The notes: generated by a model not told the origin, from the letters alone. Numbered from the stretch's first letter, positions 26,047-35,169 are shown. The stretch: 64,000 bases of DNA from Cyanobacteria bacterium TGS_CYA1 (GCA_026129135.1 JAHCIQ010000001.1:1-64000), one strand, 5' to 3'. Translations and numbers: made by a program.

Positions 26047-26310
26047 CTACTTTTTCTTTGATTCGGATTTGGAAGATTTTGATTTTTTGTCTTTGCTCGT
26101 TTTAGTTTCTTTCTTTGTCTCCGTTTTTACTTCTTTTACTTCTTCGGTCTCTTCAGCCTCTGGGGCGGTTTCATCTGCACTGGTTTGTTTTTCTACCGTT
26201 TCTTCTTGTGTGGTGGAAGTTGTGGAAGTGGAAGTTTCTTCTGTTTTAGCGCCAGAACATGCGCCGAGAAATCCGACAATGAAAATGAAAACAACCAATA
26301 ATTTGAGCAT
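26047..26310 (-). CDS. Low-complexity lipoprotein
   Basis: 87 residues. Signal peptide with lipobox LGAC (Cys18), then an almost purely Glu/Thr/Lys/Ser sequence to the C-terminus, first acidic (about 30-60), then Lys-rich (about 60-87). GGGGGACTC precedes the ATG. No domain is present, so it is probably a flexible charged surface or periplasmic lipoprotein. It is co-oriented with the atypical receiver gene 9 bases downstream. Confidence 0.68.
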   Translation of the reverse strand: MLKLLVVFIFIVGFLGACSGAKTEETSTSTTSTTQEETVEKQTSADETAPEAEETEEVKEVKTETKKETKTSKDKKSKSSKSESKKK

Positions 26311-26470
26311 GAGTCCCCCTGTCTTGTAGTAACGGCAACCCTGTAGCGTGTTTCATGTGAGCTTTGACTGTACTAGTAGGAGAGTCGATACAGTTAGGGT
26401 CGCCTAATAGATTCTTCTTTAAGAACCTTGCAGTTTGCTTTCATTGATCTCTTGGCTTCTTTGGGGAGTA

Positions 26471-26476
26471 TATAAT
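26471..26476 (+). promoter_or_regulatory. -10 hexamer before a probable leaderless gene
   Basis: A perfect TATAAT ends 6 nt before the ATG of the response regulator at 26483. A GGGGAG lies 14 nt from the ATG, too far for a normal ribosome binding site. No good -35 at 16-18 bases. Confidence 0.5.
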
Positions 26477-26482
26477 TTTTGT

Positions 26483-27154
26483 ATGACAAGAATTTTGTTG
26501 GTAGAAGACGACGAGTATCTAGCTTCGGCACTGGTTTTAGCACTGGAGCGTAAAAAGTATCTTGTAGATTTAGCCAAAACTGGAGCTCATGCAATGCAAT
26601 CGCTCTTTGGCGATCGTTATGATGCCGTCCTTCTGGATTTGGGGCTGCCGGTGGTAGACGGTATTGAAGTTCTTGAAGAATTGCGCAAGCAGGATGAAGA
26701 ATTGCCAGTCATAATCATCACCGCGCGCGATAGGGTGGAAGACAAAATAAAGGGATTAGATAAAGGCGCAAGCGACTATTTGGTCAAGCCCTTCGATTTT
26801 GGTGAATTGGAAGCCAGGCTGCGCGCGGCTTTGCGGAAAAGCAATTACAAAAACAGCACCCAAATTAAATTTGCCTCCTTGTCTCTAGATACGAATAACG
26901 GACAGTTGCAGATTGCAGAAGAAGCAATGGAGCTTACTCCAAAAGAAGCCGTGGTCTTAAAAACGCTCATGGCACGCTCAGGTAAAGTAGTCAGCAAAAG
27001 GCAGCTCATGGATCAAATTCCAGATTGGCTTTTGGAATCGAGCGAAAACGCAGTCGAAATCGTCGTGCATAGATTGCGAAAAAAACTGGAAAATTCAGAT
27101 GTGAATATTAATACAGTTCGTGGATTCGGGTATATTCTGGAAGCCAGACCATAG
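26483..27154 (+). CDS. OmpR/PhoB-family response regulator
   Basis: 223 residues. Receiver domain about 1-117 with acidic pair at 9-10, phospho-acceptor Asp52 (LLDLGLP), and Lys102 in the KPF turn. Winged-helix DNA-binding domain about 125-222, ending TVRGFGYIL. ATG 26483 is chosen because it starts MTRILLVEDD; an ATG at 26435 adds 16 unlikely residues. The stop shares one base with the GTG of the sensor kinase, so the two are translationally coupled. Signal and target genes are not evident. Confidence 0.94.
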   Translation: MTRILLVEDDEYLASALVLALERKKYLVDLAKTGAHAMQSLFGDRYDAVLLDLGLPVVDGIEVLEELRKQDEELPVIIITARDRVEDKIKGLDKGASDYLVKPFDFGELEARLRAALRKSNYKNSTQIKFASLSLDTNNGQLQIAEEAMELTPKEAVVLKTLMARSGKVVSKRQLMDQIPDWLLESSENAVEIVVHRLRKKLENSDVNINTVRGFGYILEARP

Positions 27155-28536
27155 TGAAAAGAAAGGCAATCAGAAAACAGCTTTTGTTTTTGTTCGTGCC
27201 TCTTCTTGGATGCGTTGCAATTGCAAGTACCATTCTCAGTTTTTATCTGGTGCAAAATTTTTCGGAAGAATATTTCGATTGGGATTTGATCAATTCGGCA
27301 GATTCAGTAGTTGGTCGCTTGCGCGTACAGGGCGAAAAGGTGATGTTAGATTTGCCAGCATCAGCTCAAGCTATTTTGAAAAAAGACGGAAGCGACAAAT
27401 TTTATTTTAGTGTCATCGACCAAACTCGTGGTGTCATCGCTGGTGACAAGAATTTGCCACCGCCAGTTATCGAGCTGGAAGAAGATAATCCGCGAATCAG
27501 AACCGGAACTATTGCAGGTGAAACTGTTCGCATAGTCGACGTCAAAGTTCCTCTGACAAGTGAATCTTTCAGTGCAGCAAAAAAGAACGTGATCGTTCAG
27601 GTTGCAGAAACCATGAATTCAAGGCGTCAGTTTCAAAAAAAAATCTTATTGAGTATCGCTGTTCCACAGCTGATAGCAATGATTCTAGGATTGTCTGCAG
27701 TCTGGTATGGTGTAGTAAAAATCTTGAATCCTTTGAGAGATTTACAAGGTCAATTGGCTAAGCGTTCTCAAGCAGACTTGAGTCCTCTTGCCGCCGAAAG
27801 TGCTCCAGAAGAAGTTTATCCGCTGGTTAAAGCGATAAACTCGCTTTTCGAGCGGTCAAGCGAAGAACTCAAAGCGCAGCAAAGATTCCTTGCCAGTGCT
27901 GCACACCAATTGCGCACTCCTCTTGCTGGGTTGAAAACCTATTCTAGCATCGGAAACGAAATGACCGAAGCAAGCGAATTGAAGCACATCGTAGTGGAAC
28001 TCGATCAAGGCATAGACCGGGCTTCTCGCATGGTAAATCAATTACTGGCGCTTGCTAGGACCGATGTTGGGGAGCGCAACAAAATGGCTTCGGCCGCTCA
28101 ATTGGACCTTAATTTTCTGGTATCAGATGTAGTGTCCGAGCTCGTGGACCAGGCTATTCGACGTGGTTTGAGATTGACTTACGAAGGTGCAGATTCTCCC
28201 GCTTTAATCACTGGCGAACACACGGGACTGAGGCATCTTGTTTCTAATTTGATTGAAAATGCCATCTTTTACACTCCAAATGGTGGCTCGATAACTGTGG
28301 GAGTGAAAAGCGGCGATAAAGTCATCTTGTCTGTTGCAGATACAGGACCAGGAATTCCTGTAAGCGAACAAGAAAAAGTGTTCGAGCGCTTTTATCGCAT
28401 TTTAGGTACCAATGGCAATGGCAGCGGACTGGGACTTGCTATAGTCAAAGAAGTTGCTAACGCGCACAACGCACAGGTCTCAATAAAATCGGGGACAAAA
28501 GAAATGCCTGGCACCGAAATTTCAGTCGTGTTTTGA
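27154..28536 (+). CDS. Sensor histidine kinase
   Basis: 460 residues, QseC/EnvZ-like class. Transmembrane helix about 10-32, periplasmic sensor about 35-160 (double Cache-like or TctE_N-like, not certain), second helix about 166-188, HAMP-like linker to about 240. Phospho-acceptor His251 in FLASAAHQLRTPLAG, N-box LVSNLIENAIFYTPNGG, G1 DTGPGIP and G2 GSGLGLAIVKEVA. GTG start overlaps the response-regulator stop. The pair should phosphorylate and dephosphorylate Asp52 of the upstream regulator. Confidence 0.94.
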   Translation: MKRKAIRKQLLFLFVPLLGCVAIASTILSFYLVQNFSEEYFDWDLINSADSVVGRLRVQGEKVMLDLPASAQAILKKDGSDKFYFSVIDQTRGVIAGDKNLPPPVIELEEDNPRIRTGTIAGETVRIVDVKVPLTSESFSAAKKNVIVQVAETMNSRRQFQKKILLSIAVPQLIAMILGLSAVWYGVVKILNPLRDLQGQLAKRSQADLSPLAAESAPEEVYPLVKAINSLFERSSEELKAQQRFLASAAHQLRTPLAGLKTYSSIGNEMTEASELKHIVVELDQGIDRASRMVNQLLALARTDVGERNKMASAAQLDLNFLVSDVVSELVDQAIRRGLRLTYEGADSPALITGEHTGLRHLVSNLIENAIFYTPNGGSITVGVKSGDKVILSVADTGPGIPVSEQEKVFERFYRILGTNGNGSGLGLAIVKEVANAHNAQVSIKSGTKEMPGTEISVVF

Positions 28537-28539
28537 AAG

Positions 28540-29289
28540 CTAAACGTTGATAATTTGAAATCCACAATTAGCCAGTTTTTTCAGGTTGCGTTGCTCTTCG
28601 TCTGTGATCAAATAATCAAGCTCGCTTACATCGCAAATTTTGAAATGCACCGAGAACCCTAGCTTTTCCTTGCCTGCCAATACTGCTAATTCGGACGAAT
28701 GTTCGACGAATGCTTTTTTAACCAGACCGTCTTGATAATGTCCGACAGTGGCGCCATTTTCTTTGTCGAGCCCCTGAACACTTATCAAAGTGAGGTCGGC
28801 ATGAAAGCGCTTGATCGATTCGAGCACTTCAGCCCCTTCGTTTATAAGCAATTCGGGCACCATAATTCCTCCAAGCAAAATGGTCTTGGAGCTTCGGCAA
28901 TTCGAGAAAGCAATAGCGTTTGCTGCACTATGAGTGACAAAAGTCGCTTGCAATCCCGAAGGCAAATATTCGCCAATCAACCCCACGGTGGTGCCGCCAT
29001 CTATAAATACGAGCATGCCCGATTTGATTAATTTGGCTGCTTCGGCTGCAATTCGACGCTTTCCATCAAGATTTAGGTCTACGCGAGCCGAATATTCGTA
29101 GGGCACAGGGCTTATAGCCATTGCCCCTCCATGGACTTTCTTGAGCAGACCGTTTTCTGCCAGTTCCTTAAGATCGCGCCTGATTGTGTCTTCCGAGACG
29201 TTCAAATCGTGAGCGAGCTCAGCCGATGAGGCTTTGCGCTTGGTGTGGAGCTGGTTCAGGATATGTTGTCTGCGTTCTTCGGTGAACAT
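28540..29289 (-). CDS. DeoR-family transcriptional regulator
   Basis: 249 residues from Met at 29289 (MFTEERRQHIL, the family start); a longer reading adds 28 residues that run across the divergent promoter region. N-terminal winged helix-turn-helix (about 5-57) with SEDTIRRDLKEL recognition helix and KVHGGA linker, then the DeoRC sugar-phosphate-sensing domain (about 75-235) with FIDGGTTV and NAIAFSN elements. Usually represses sugar or nucleoside catabolic genes. It is divergent from the nucleotidase gene, its most likely target, across 86 bases. Confidence 0.92.
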   Translation of the reverse strand: MFTEERRQHILNQLHTKRKASSAELAHDLNVSEDTIRRDLKELAENGLLKKVHGGAMAISPVPYEYSARVDLNLDGKRRIAAEAAKLIKSGMLVFIDGGTTVGLIGEYLPSGLQATFVTHSAANAIAFSNCRSSKTILLGGIMVPELLINEGAEVLESIKRFHADLTLISVQGLDKENGATVGHYQDGLVKKAFVEHSSELAVLAGKEKLGFSVHFKICDVSELDYLITDEEQRNLKKLANCGFQIINV

Positions 29290-29375
29290 TCTATAAACTG
29301 CCTTTACAACTTCTTGCGTTTTTGTGCCGGATTGTGCATGATTATATAACAAATGCGCAGATATCGGAGGCATTT

Positions 29376-29939
29376 ATGAGCAGAATTGCGATAGACATGG
29401 ACGAAGTCATCACTGACGCCCTTTCCAAGCACGTAAACCTTTACGATCAGCACTTCAACAAGAAGACCAATGTAGAAGATCTGGCAGGAATGTCACTTCC
29501 TCAATACGTTTTGCCAGAAGAAAAAATGAAAGTGATCGAGATTGTCCAGCACGAAACTTTTTTTGATGACCTGGCAGTTTTTCCCGGCGCACTTGAAACA
29601 CTCGAAGCACTGTCCAGAGAGCACGAACTGTTCATCACCACTGCTGCGATGGAAGTCCCGAATTCTTTCAACGGAAAATATAAATGGCTTTTGAAACACG
29701 TTCCATTTATAGACTCGATGAATTTCGTTTTCTGTGGTGACAAATCGATAGTCAATGCAGACTATTTGATAGACGATAATGTGCGTCACTTCAAACGCTT
29801 TGTGGGCAAAGGTCTTCTGTTCGATGCTCCGCACAATCGTTTTATCGACTATAACCCCCGCATGAAAGATTGGAACGATGTGGCCAATTACTTTGGTGTC
29901 AAAATTTCCAAAAGCACCACTTGCGGCCAATTGGTTTAA
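29376..29939 (+). CDS. 5'(3')-deoxyribonucleotidase-like HAD hydrolase
   Basis: 187 residues from ATG 29376 with GGAGG 5 bases upstream. HAD motif I is DMDEV near residues 6-10, motif II the TTAAME region near 87-92, and the DYLIDDN motif IV near 128-134. This matches the NT5C group (monofunctional 5'(3')-deoxyribonucleotidases), which dephosphorylate nucleoside monophosphates with Mg. Cytoplasmic. It is divergent from a DeoR-type regulator, consistent with control by a nucleoside or sugar-phosphate signal. Substrate range cannot be read from the sequence. Confidence 0.9.
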   Translation: MSRIAIDMDEVITDALSKHVNLYDQHFNKKTNVEDLAGMSLPQYVLPEEKMKVIEIVQHETFFDDLAVFPGALETLEALSREHELFITTAAMEVPNSFNGKYKWLLKHVPFIDSMNFVFCGDKSIVNADYLIDDNVRHFKRFVGKGLLFDAPHNRFIDYNPRMKDWNDVANYFGVKISKSTTCGQLV

Positions 29940-30013
29940 CACTCGTCTAACACCGCTAACATCAAACTGTCTAAAGACTCGATAAAGGCTTGAAACCTCA
30001 AGCAAATAGTCTT

Positions 30014-30865
30014 ATGATGGCATCAAATCATCACCAGATTTGGTGCCACGAGGCTAAAGACATAGACGAGTTATATACATCGAATAGCAATGATATCGCC
30101 GGTGCAACCAGCATGACCGGAGAATTCATCGAGCCACCACTTAATTTTTTCCTGAAACTGTTTTCTCACAGACAAGCAGGGCTGATTAGGCGCGAAAATG
30201 GAAACTGGCGTCCGATGAGTCCCTACTATCAGGTGACCGACGAAGAAGTCATTAGCTCGATATCTGCCACCAAAGATGTAATGTACCGGGCCTTCGCCCT
30301 TGGTATCAAAGAACGCTTTTATGTAATTGAAATTTTGCAAGAAGACGTCGATTTGGATCCGCTAATCGTTCCGAGTTTAATGGGACACTTGCAAAAGTTG
30401 AACGTCAAAGCCCGCGCCTTTCGTGCCGGTTGCAGCAATGTTCTGCAAGTTTATCTGTACTTCGATTCCAAAATCAAAACAAACGAAGTCGCTGACGGAT
30501 TGCATATGTTCTTGCAACAATCTGGATTCGATACAAACAAGATTCGTATCCTAAAAGAAGACGATTGTTTTGCTTTGCCACTGCTTCCAGGTTTTGAATT
30601 CTTGAATGAGGCTTACGAACCTGTGATAAAGCGCGAAGAAATAGCACTTGAACCTGCACTTGCACTCTTCATGACTCAGATGGTCAAAGTGCAAAACAAT
30701 ACAAACGATTTCAGAGATACGTTGCGCAAATCGATTCAGCAAGAACTCGATTTCTCAGTGCCCGAACCGGCCCCACCCAAAAAGAAAACACGTTTGATCC
30801 AACTAGCCTTGCCTGTCTTCAAGCCTGAAGTAGTCGTAAACCCAGACACGCCGAATATGCTTTAA
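30014..30865 (+). CDS. Hypothetical protein with possible primase-like region
   Basis: About 284 residues from ATG 30014 (a TTG at 29990 is possible; neither has a clear ribosome binding site). Cytoplasmic. Residues about 85-200 loosely follow the strand order of archaeo-eukaryotic primase domains: a hydrophobic strand FYVIEIL, then a SG/AG-x-x-VLQVYLYFD strand, then FALPLLPGFEFLN, which resembles the LPL(Q)PG turn. The catalytic Asp pair is not clearly present. The C-terminus (about 250-284) is Pro/Lys-rich. The resemblance is weak, and the protein is best called hypothetical. Confidence 0.6.
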   Translation: MMASNHHQIWCHEAKDIDELYTSNSNDIAGATSMTGEFIEPPLNFFLKLFSHRQAGLIRRENGNWRPMSPYYQVTDEEVISSISATKDVMYRAFALGIKERFYVIEILQEDVDLDPLIVPSLMGHLQKLNVKARAFRAGCSNVLQVYLYFDSKIKTNEVADGLHMFLQQSGFDTNKIRILKEDDCFALPLLPGFEFLNEAYEPVIKREEIALEPALALFMTQMVKVQNNTNDFRDTLRKSIQQELDFSVPEPAPPKKKTRLIQLALPVFKPEVVVNPDTPNML

Positions 30866-30899
30866 TAGTTAGAGAAGGTTTTCCTTTTCTGGCTGATGC

Positions 30900-31037
30900 A
30901 TGATTATTAAAGAGCGAATCAAATTTATTTGGTATCTGCTCCTTTCTGTCTTACCAAATGTTGCACTGCCACTTTCTGGTTGGGCATGGCCGTTTTATTC
31001 TTCCCAGCATTCTACAATCGGGCTAAGTGAAAAGTAA
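30900..31037 (+). CDS. Small 45-residue membrane peptide ORF
   Basis: ATG 30900 to TAA 31037. The N-terminus is basic (KERIK) and one hydrophobic helix (about 9-30) follows; the end is polar. It overlaps the next gene start (GTG 31027) by 11 bases, which suggests translational coupling and supports it being real. A weak GGCTG is the only upstream ribosome binding site candidate. Function unknown. Its helix resembles the last helix of the next protein in LLSVLPN / VVIPN patterns, only faintly. Confidence 0.42.
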   Translation: MIIKERIKFIWYLLLSVLPNVALPLSGWAWPFYSSQHSTIGLSEK

Positions 31038-31362
31038 CATCAAAATAGTTTTGATTTCCGCGCATATAGTTTTTGCTGCGTACTTTTTGATGTACTGCCT
31101 TGCAAACGGTTATCTTGTCCCGCTTTTAAACAAACCCGTATTTCGCCTGATCGCTTTAGTCGGACTTTCTACTTTTGTTGTTTCTAGTTTGATACTTGCG
31201 TTTCTGCCAGATAAAAGGTCGATCTGGAAGACTCTCTATTTGTTGTTCTACGTATTTTTAGTCGTAATTCCAAATGTGATGATTCCAGCTTTCGGACCGG
31301 CTGTGGTCACCATCGTGCCGTTTGGATACTACGAGACATTGTTCCGAGATGGTTTTAATTGA
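31027..31362 (+). CDS. Hypothetical integral membrane protein
   Basis: 111 residues with three predicted transmembrane helices (about 6-26, 37-58 and 68-90) and a hydrophobic C-terminal stretch. GTG start at 31027 inside the preceding short ORF; the gene therefore probably depends on coupling. No family is recognised. A long palindrome follows 55 bases after the stop. Confidence 0.65.
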   Translation: MKSNIKIVLISAHIVFAAYFLMYCLANGYLVPLLNKPVFRLIALVGLSTFVVSSLILAFLPDKRSIWKTLYLLFYVFLVVIPNVMIPAFGPAVVTIVPFGYYETLFRDGFN

Positions 31363-31416
31363 AAATTTTTAGGACGGAAAATTTTTTGGTTCACTTTCTA
31401 ACCAATTTTTTTAGTG

Positions 31417-31478
31417 TCTTTTTGATTTCGTCTGTCGTCCAGGCCCCGGGGCCTGGAAAACAGACGAAAAAACAAAAA
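31417..31478. repeat. Long nested inverted repeat
   Basis: A loop-free 18-bp palindrome CCAGGCCCCGGGGCCTGG (31439-31456) is nested inside CGTCTGT (31429-31435) / ACAGACG (31460-31466), and further T-rich/A-rich arms TTTTTG / CAAAAA. On both strands the bases 3' of the stem are A-rich, not T-rich, so it is not a standard terminator. It could be a protein-binding site, a transcript-protecting hairpin or a mobile-element scar. Confidence 0.75.
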
Positions 31479-31550
31479 CAGGTTTACTTTGACGCCTGCG
31501 ATTTAATCTGTGGTGAGCAAAGCATGCGCTTTTGTGGTACACAATGATTG

Positions 31551-32501
31551 ATGACCAAAAACAGCCTATTAGCCTTAGTTTTACTCTGTTCGATGGCAAG
31601 TGCGCAAAGCCTGAGCATACAGCCCGCCACTGCCAAGGACCAGACAGTTTACTACTCGCCGCTTTCAGACGAGACGCGCAAGAATGTGGAAAAGGCGGTT
31701 AAATTCGCCAAAGCCAAAAAGTCGGAAAAAGCAAGACCTTTGTTCGATGCCGCTCTTGCTGAGTGTAATGATGTTCAAAAATGCTTTGCCCTTGCCGATA
31801 TCACTGAGCAATATGGAAGCTTTTGTACCGATATCAGACGTGCAGCTGTTGAAAAGGCTTATCAGCTGAGCAAAAGCCGCGACGATCTTATTTTGGTGGC
31901 TCTCAAAGGGCGCAAATTCGAATGTTTTGAAGCGACGCGTGACGCTATGCAAGCCATGATCGCCAATGCCAAAAGCAGAGAAGACTTGAGGGATTTAGCC
32001 CTAAAAGCGCAGGAAGTCTCACTGAGCGACCTGTCGCACCTTGCTATGGAAAAACAATATTCGATGGTTCAGACTGTGCCGGAAGCGCTTGAATTTGCAC
32101 GACAGGCTTCGGCGCTGGGAATGCAAGACCTTGTTCGCAAAACATGCAAAGAACTCATCGATGATGAAAACGACGTTCATCAGCTCATGACCATTTTGCG
32201 CAATATCGAACCTTTCAAAAATGCAGATTTGACCAGATATCTGCTCAAGAAGTCGCTAGATAATTGTAAAAACATAGACGATTTGCACGAAGTTTATGAA
32301 GCCGCACGCCGACATAGACAGAAGGACATTTTCGATGTCTGCGCGTTTAGAGCGAAAAAGCTCAAGCTCATCGAAAATTACAATAAACAGAGTGCCGACT
32401 ATAAAGATAAAATGGAACGCTGGCGCCAGGACCAAAGCATGAATCAAGAAGTAGGAGACGATGGCGACATCACGCGCATGGCCCCGGCATCAGGTTTTTA
32501 A
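31551..32501 (+). CDS. Secreted helical-repeat protein
   Basis: 316 residues from ATG 31551 (a TTG one codon upstream is the longer reading). Signal peptide about 1-19, cleavage near SAQS. The rest is all-helical with TPR/SEL-like spacing (KAVKFAKAKKSEKARPLFDAAL near 45-70) and several Cys; the C-terminal 40 residues are charged. No named family. A GC-rich hairpin CCGGC-AAAA-GCCGG lies directly after the stop without a T-run. It is flanked by a palindrome upstream and the DUF2339 gene downstream. Confidence 0.68.
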   Translation: MTKNSLLALVLLCSMASAQSLSIQPATAKDQTVYYSPLSDETRKNVEKAVKFAKAKKSEKARPLFDAALAECNDVQKCFALADITEQYGSFCTDIRRAAVEKAYQLSKSRDDLILVALKGRKFECFEATRDAMQAMIANAKSREDLRDLALKAQEVSLSDLSHLAMEKQYSMVQTVPEALEFARQASALGMQDLVRKTCKELIDDENDVHQLMTILRNIEPFKNADLTRYLLKKSLDNCKNIDDLHEVYEAARRHRQKDIFDVCAFRAKKLKLIENYNKQSADYKDKMERWRQDQSMNQEVGDDGDITRMAPASGF

Positions 32502-32607
32502 CCGGCAAAAGCCGGCGCCACCGTCGCTTGTCTCCCCAGAAAAGTTTTCGATGGCTCTACATTATTAGACGTCACGTGGCGATAAAAAGTTCAATTGCTT
32601 CAGGTTA

Positions 32608-35169
32608 ATGCCTGGCGGGCAAGTGGTTCATATGACACGTGCCAAGCCAAATGAAATCGAAGAGTTGAAGCGTCAGATTTTGGCGCTATCAAAGCGCGTA
32701 GGCGATCTGGAGCAAGTGCTTCAAGACCAGTTCGACATAGGCTCTGGATGGGAAGCTGAAGCCGAGGCTGCTGTTCCAAAGAAAATGTCGCGCTCTGTAG
32801 TGCCCGAACCCGCCGGTGTTCCGGTCGTGGACATGCCTGTTATTGAGCCGCCAATCGAGACGTCGGTCGAACCTTTGAGCGACCACGTTGTCGAAGAAAA
32901 GCTAATTCCTCCAGCAATTGAATCAGTTACCGAAACAGTCGTCGCTAAGAAAGAAGATCTAGAAAAGCCCGACTCGCTCGAATCGCGAATCGGTCTTTAT
33001 TGGCTTAATCGCCTTGGTATCGCCAGCCTCGTCATTGGTGTGGCGTTATTTATCATCTATTCGTTCCAGGCATGGGGCGCCGCCATAAAAATTGGCATGG
33101 GCATTTTAGCTGGTGTGGCTTTAATCGCTGGCGGCGAGTGGTTCGAGCGCAAACGCGATAAAGACACCTCTGAAGCTATCGACCGCATCAAATACTGGGG
33201 ACTTGGCTTAATTGGCGGTGGTTGGTCAATTCTTTATTTCACCGCGTTTGCTGCATATCATATCGCCGACGTCAAACTTCTTTCTAATTTGTTTGTTGAA
33301 GAACTCATTCTCACGGGGCTTTGCGCCGGTGCTCTTTGGCATGCTTGCGAAAGAAAATCTCAAACAGTTGCTACATTTGCGGTATCACTTTCTTTTGTTA
33401 CTATCGCATTTTCGCAAATTAGTGCAGCAAGTATTTGTTGGCTTCTGGTGCTGGCTTTTGGCGCATACGCATTGTCTGTATTCAAGCAATGGCCGAAGCT
33501 TCTGATGTGGACCACCGTTTGTGGATGGGCAACTTACTTTCTGATTATTACACCCAAAATGCCAGCTACTGGTCTTGGAAATCCCTGGGCTGTAGAGACT
33601 CTTGGAGCGCTAACACTTTTCTGGATAGTTTGTAACGCTGCCCTTCTTGCGATGAAAGAAGAGAACGATGATACCAAAGGACGTCTTGTAGTTGCCACTG
33701 GATTCAATGGCATGAGTTACGCCTTTGTTGGCACCCAGATTTTGACTTATCTGCAAGCCGAAGTTGAATTCAATTATTTAATGCCGCTTGTGGCTGGGGC
33801 ACTATATACAGCATCATATCAGCATGCGCAAAAGCGTAAGCTGACTTCGATCGCAAACATGCATTTGATCATGGGATTGTCTTTGTTGACGCTTGCTGTT
33901 CCGATGATTTGTCATGCCAAAGAAATCTTCAACACTTTCTGGTTGGTCGAGCTTGCGATTTTGGTGTATGTTGGGCTCAAATACAATAATCCGGCTGTTC
34001 GCTGGTTTGCCGCGCTTCTGTCGCTTGCTTGCTTTGTAAGCACATGCGGGGTAATTTGTGTCACAGACAAGAAGCAGTTTTTGACATTCCAGTATTCAGA
34101 ACCGTTTCTGCACGCGCTGGTCGCTGCCACTGTTTATGGTGCTTGTGCGCAGATGTATCGCCAGTATAAAGGTAAGGTGCATCCATCTGGCCAGTTGCTC
34201 TATGCAATAGGATTTTTGTTCTTTTCATGGGCTGCGCCAATGCTTGCAACGACGCTTCTTTTCGAGAATGCCAAGGCACAGCAGCTGGCGGCTTTAATCG
34301 TTCTTTGGCTCATAGAATATTCAACTTTTGTGTGGCTTGGACACAAACTGAATGAGCGCGTTTTGCGCGTAGCGGCAGGTGCAGGCTTTATGTGCATGGG
34401 CTTTTCCTCGCTCTTAATTGAGGCTCCATACGCTTTTACTCAAGTGTTGCTTTCGCTTGGGTTTCTTGGAGCCGCCATTTATTCGCGCAAACAGACAGTA
34501 ACAAACGAGCAGGAAGCTCGCTCTGCCTATAAGTTTTATATTACTGCTGGTGCAGTATTTACCTGGATTCACACATTGAATCATGCAGGCAGCAACATGG
34601 ATTTCCTGGCACTCAGATGGGCAGGCGAAGCTGCCGTGCTGGTTGGCGTAGGACACTTACTGCGCGATAGATATACGCGTATCCTTGGCGCTCTTTGGTT
34701 TTTGAATACATTCCTCGTGATGATGATTCAGTTGGGAAAATGGAATGGCGCCGAAGACGCGATGATAACTATCATTCTTTACTTGATGGCATTTGCTTAT
34801 AGAAAAGTACCTGCGGAATATCAAATTGGAAACGAACGCAGAATTGCGCATTATTACGACGCCATGGGAACCACTGTAGCGACATTTGCAATTTGGGCGC
34901 TCGTCCCTGGAGAATGGCTCACACTGGCATTTGCACTTGAGGGCATTGCGCTATTATCTGCAGGCTTCATGGTGCCAGACAAAGCTTTTCGAGTTTCTGG
35001 TTTGATAGTATTTGCGATGCTAGCCTTCAAACTTTTATTCATAGATCTGGCGACTGCGCGCACCGACGCACGCATACTGTCATTCATTATTGCAGGTGTC
35101 ATTTTGCTTGGCGCATCTTACATCTATGCCAAATACGCTCAACGTTTGCTCAAAGATAACCAGAACTGA
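32608..35169 (+). CDS. DUF2339 multi-pass membrane protein
   Basis: 853 residues. N-terminal coiled coil (about 14-45), an acidic Pro/Val-rich linker (about 46-120), then more than 20 hydrophobic helices to the C-terminus, starting with GLYWLNRLGIASLVIGVALF, the characteristic DUF2339 entry. Function of the family is not established; members are large inner-membrane proteins. The start is the first ATG, with ATG 32632 as alternative; neither has a good ribosome binding site. A terminator follows at once. Confidence 0.86.
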   Translation: MPGGQVVHMTRAKPNEIEELKRQILALSKRVGDLEQVLQDQFDIGSGWEAEAEAAVPKKMSRSVVPEPAGVPVVDMPVIEPPIETSVEPLSDHVVEEKLIPPAIESVTETVVAKKEDLEKPDSLESRIGLYWLNRLGIASLVIGVALFIIYSFQAWGAAIKIGMGILAGVALIAGGEWFERKRDKDTSEAIDRIKYWGLGLIGGGWSILYFTAFAAYHIADVKLLSNLFVEELILTGLCAGALWHACERKSQTVATFAVSLSFVTIAFSQISAASICWLLVLAFGAYALSVFKQWPKLLMWTTVCGWATYFLIITPKMPATGLGNPWAVETLGALTLFWIVCNAALLAMKEENDDTKGRLVVATGFNGMSYAFVGTQILTYLQAEVEFNYLMPLVAGALYTASYQHAQKRKLTSIANMHLIMGLSLLTLAVPMICHAKEIFNTFWLVELAILVYVGLKYNNPAVRWFAALLSLACFVSTCGVICVTDKKQFLTFQYSEPFLHALVAATVYGACAQMYRQYKGKVHPSGQLLYAIGFLFFSWAAPMLATTLLFENAKAQQLAALIVLWLIEYSTFVWLGHKLNERVLRVAAGAGFMCMGFSSLLIEAPYAFTQVLLSLGFLGAAIYSRKQTVTNEQEARSAYKFYITAGAVFTWIHTLNHAGSNMDFLALRWAGEAAVLVGVGHLLRDRYTRILGALWFLNTFLVMMIQLGKWNGAEDAMITIILYLMAFAYRKVPAEYQIGNERRIAHYYDAMGTTVATFAIWALVPGEWLTLAFALEGIALLSAGFMVPDKAFRVSGLIVFAMLAFKLLFIDLATARTDARILSFIIAGVILLGASYIYAKYAQRLLKDNQN

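Noticed and set aside
26015..26329. 104-codon plus-strand ORF over the lipoprotein gene
   Set aside because: Antisense of a low-complexity Glu/Lys/Thr sequence gives a Phe/Ser-rich frame; the minus strand has lipobox and ribosome binding site.
31359..31547. 62-codon plus-strand ORF spanning the long palindrome
   Set aside because: TTG start without a ribosome binding site, and the frame is dominated by the palindrome and its A-rich flank.
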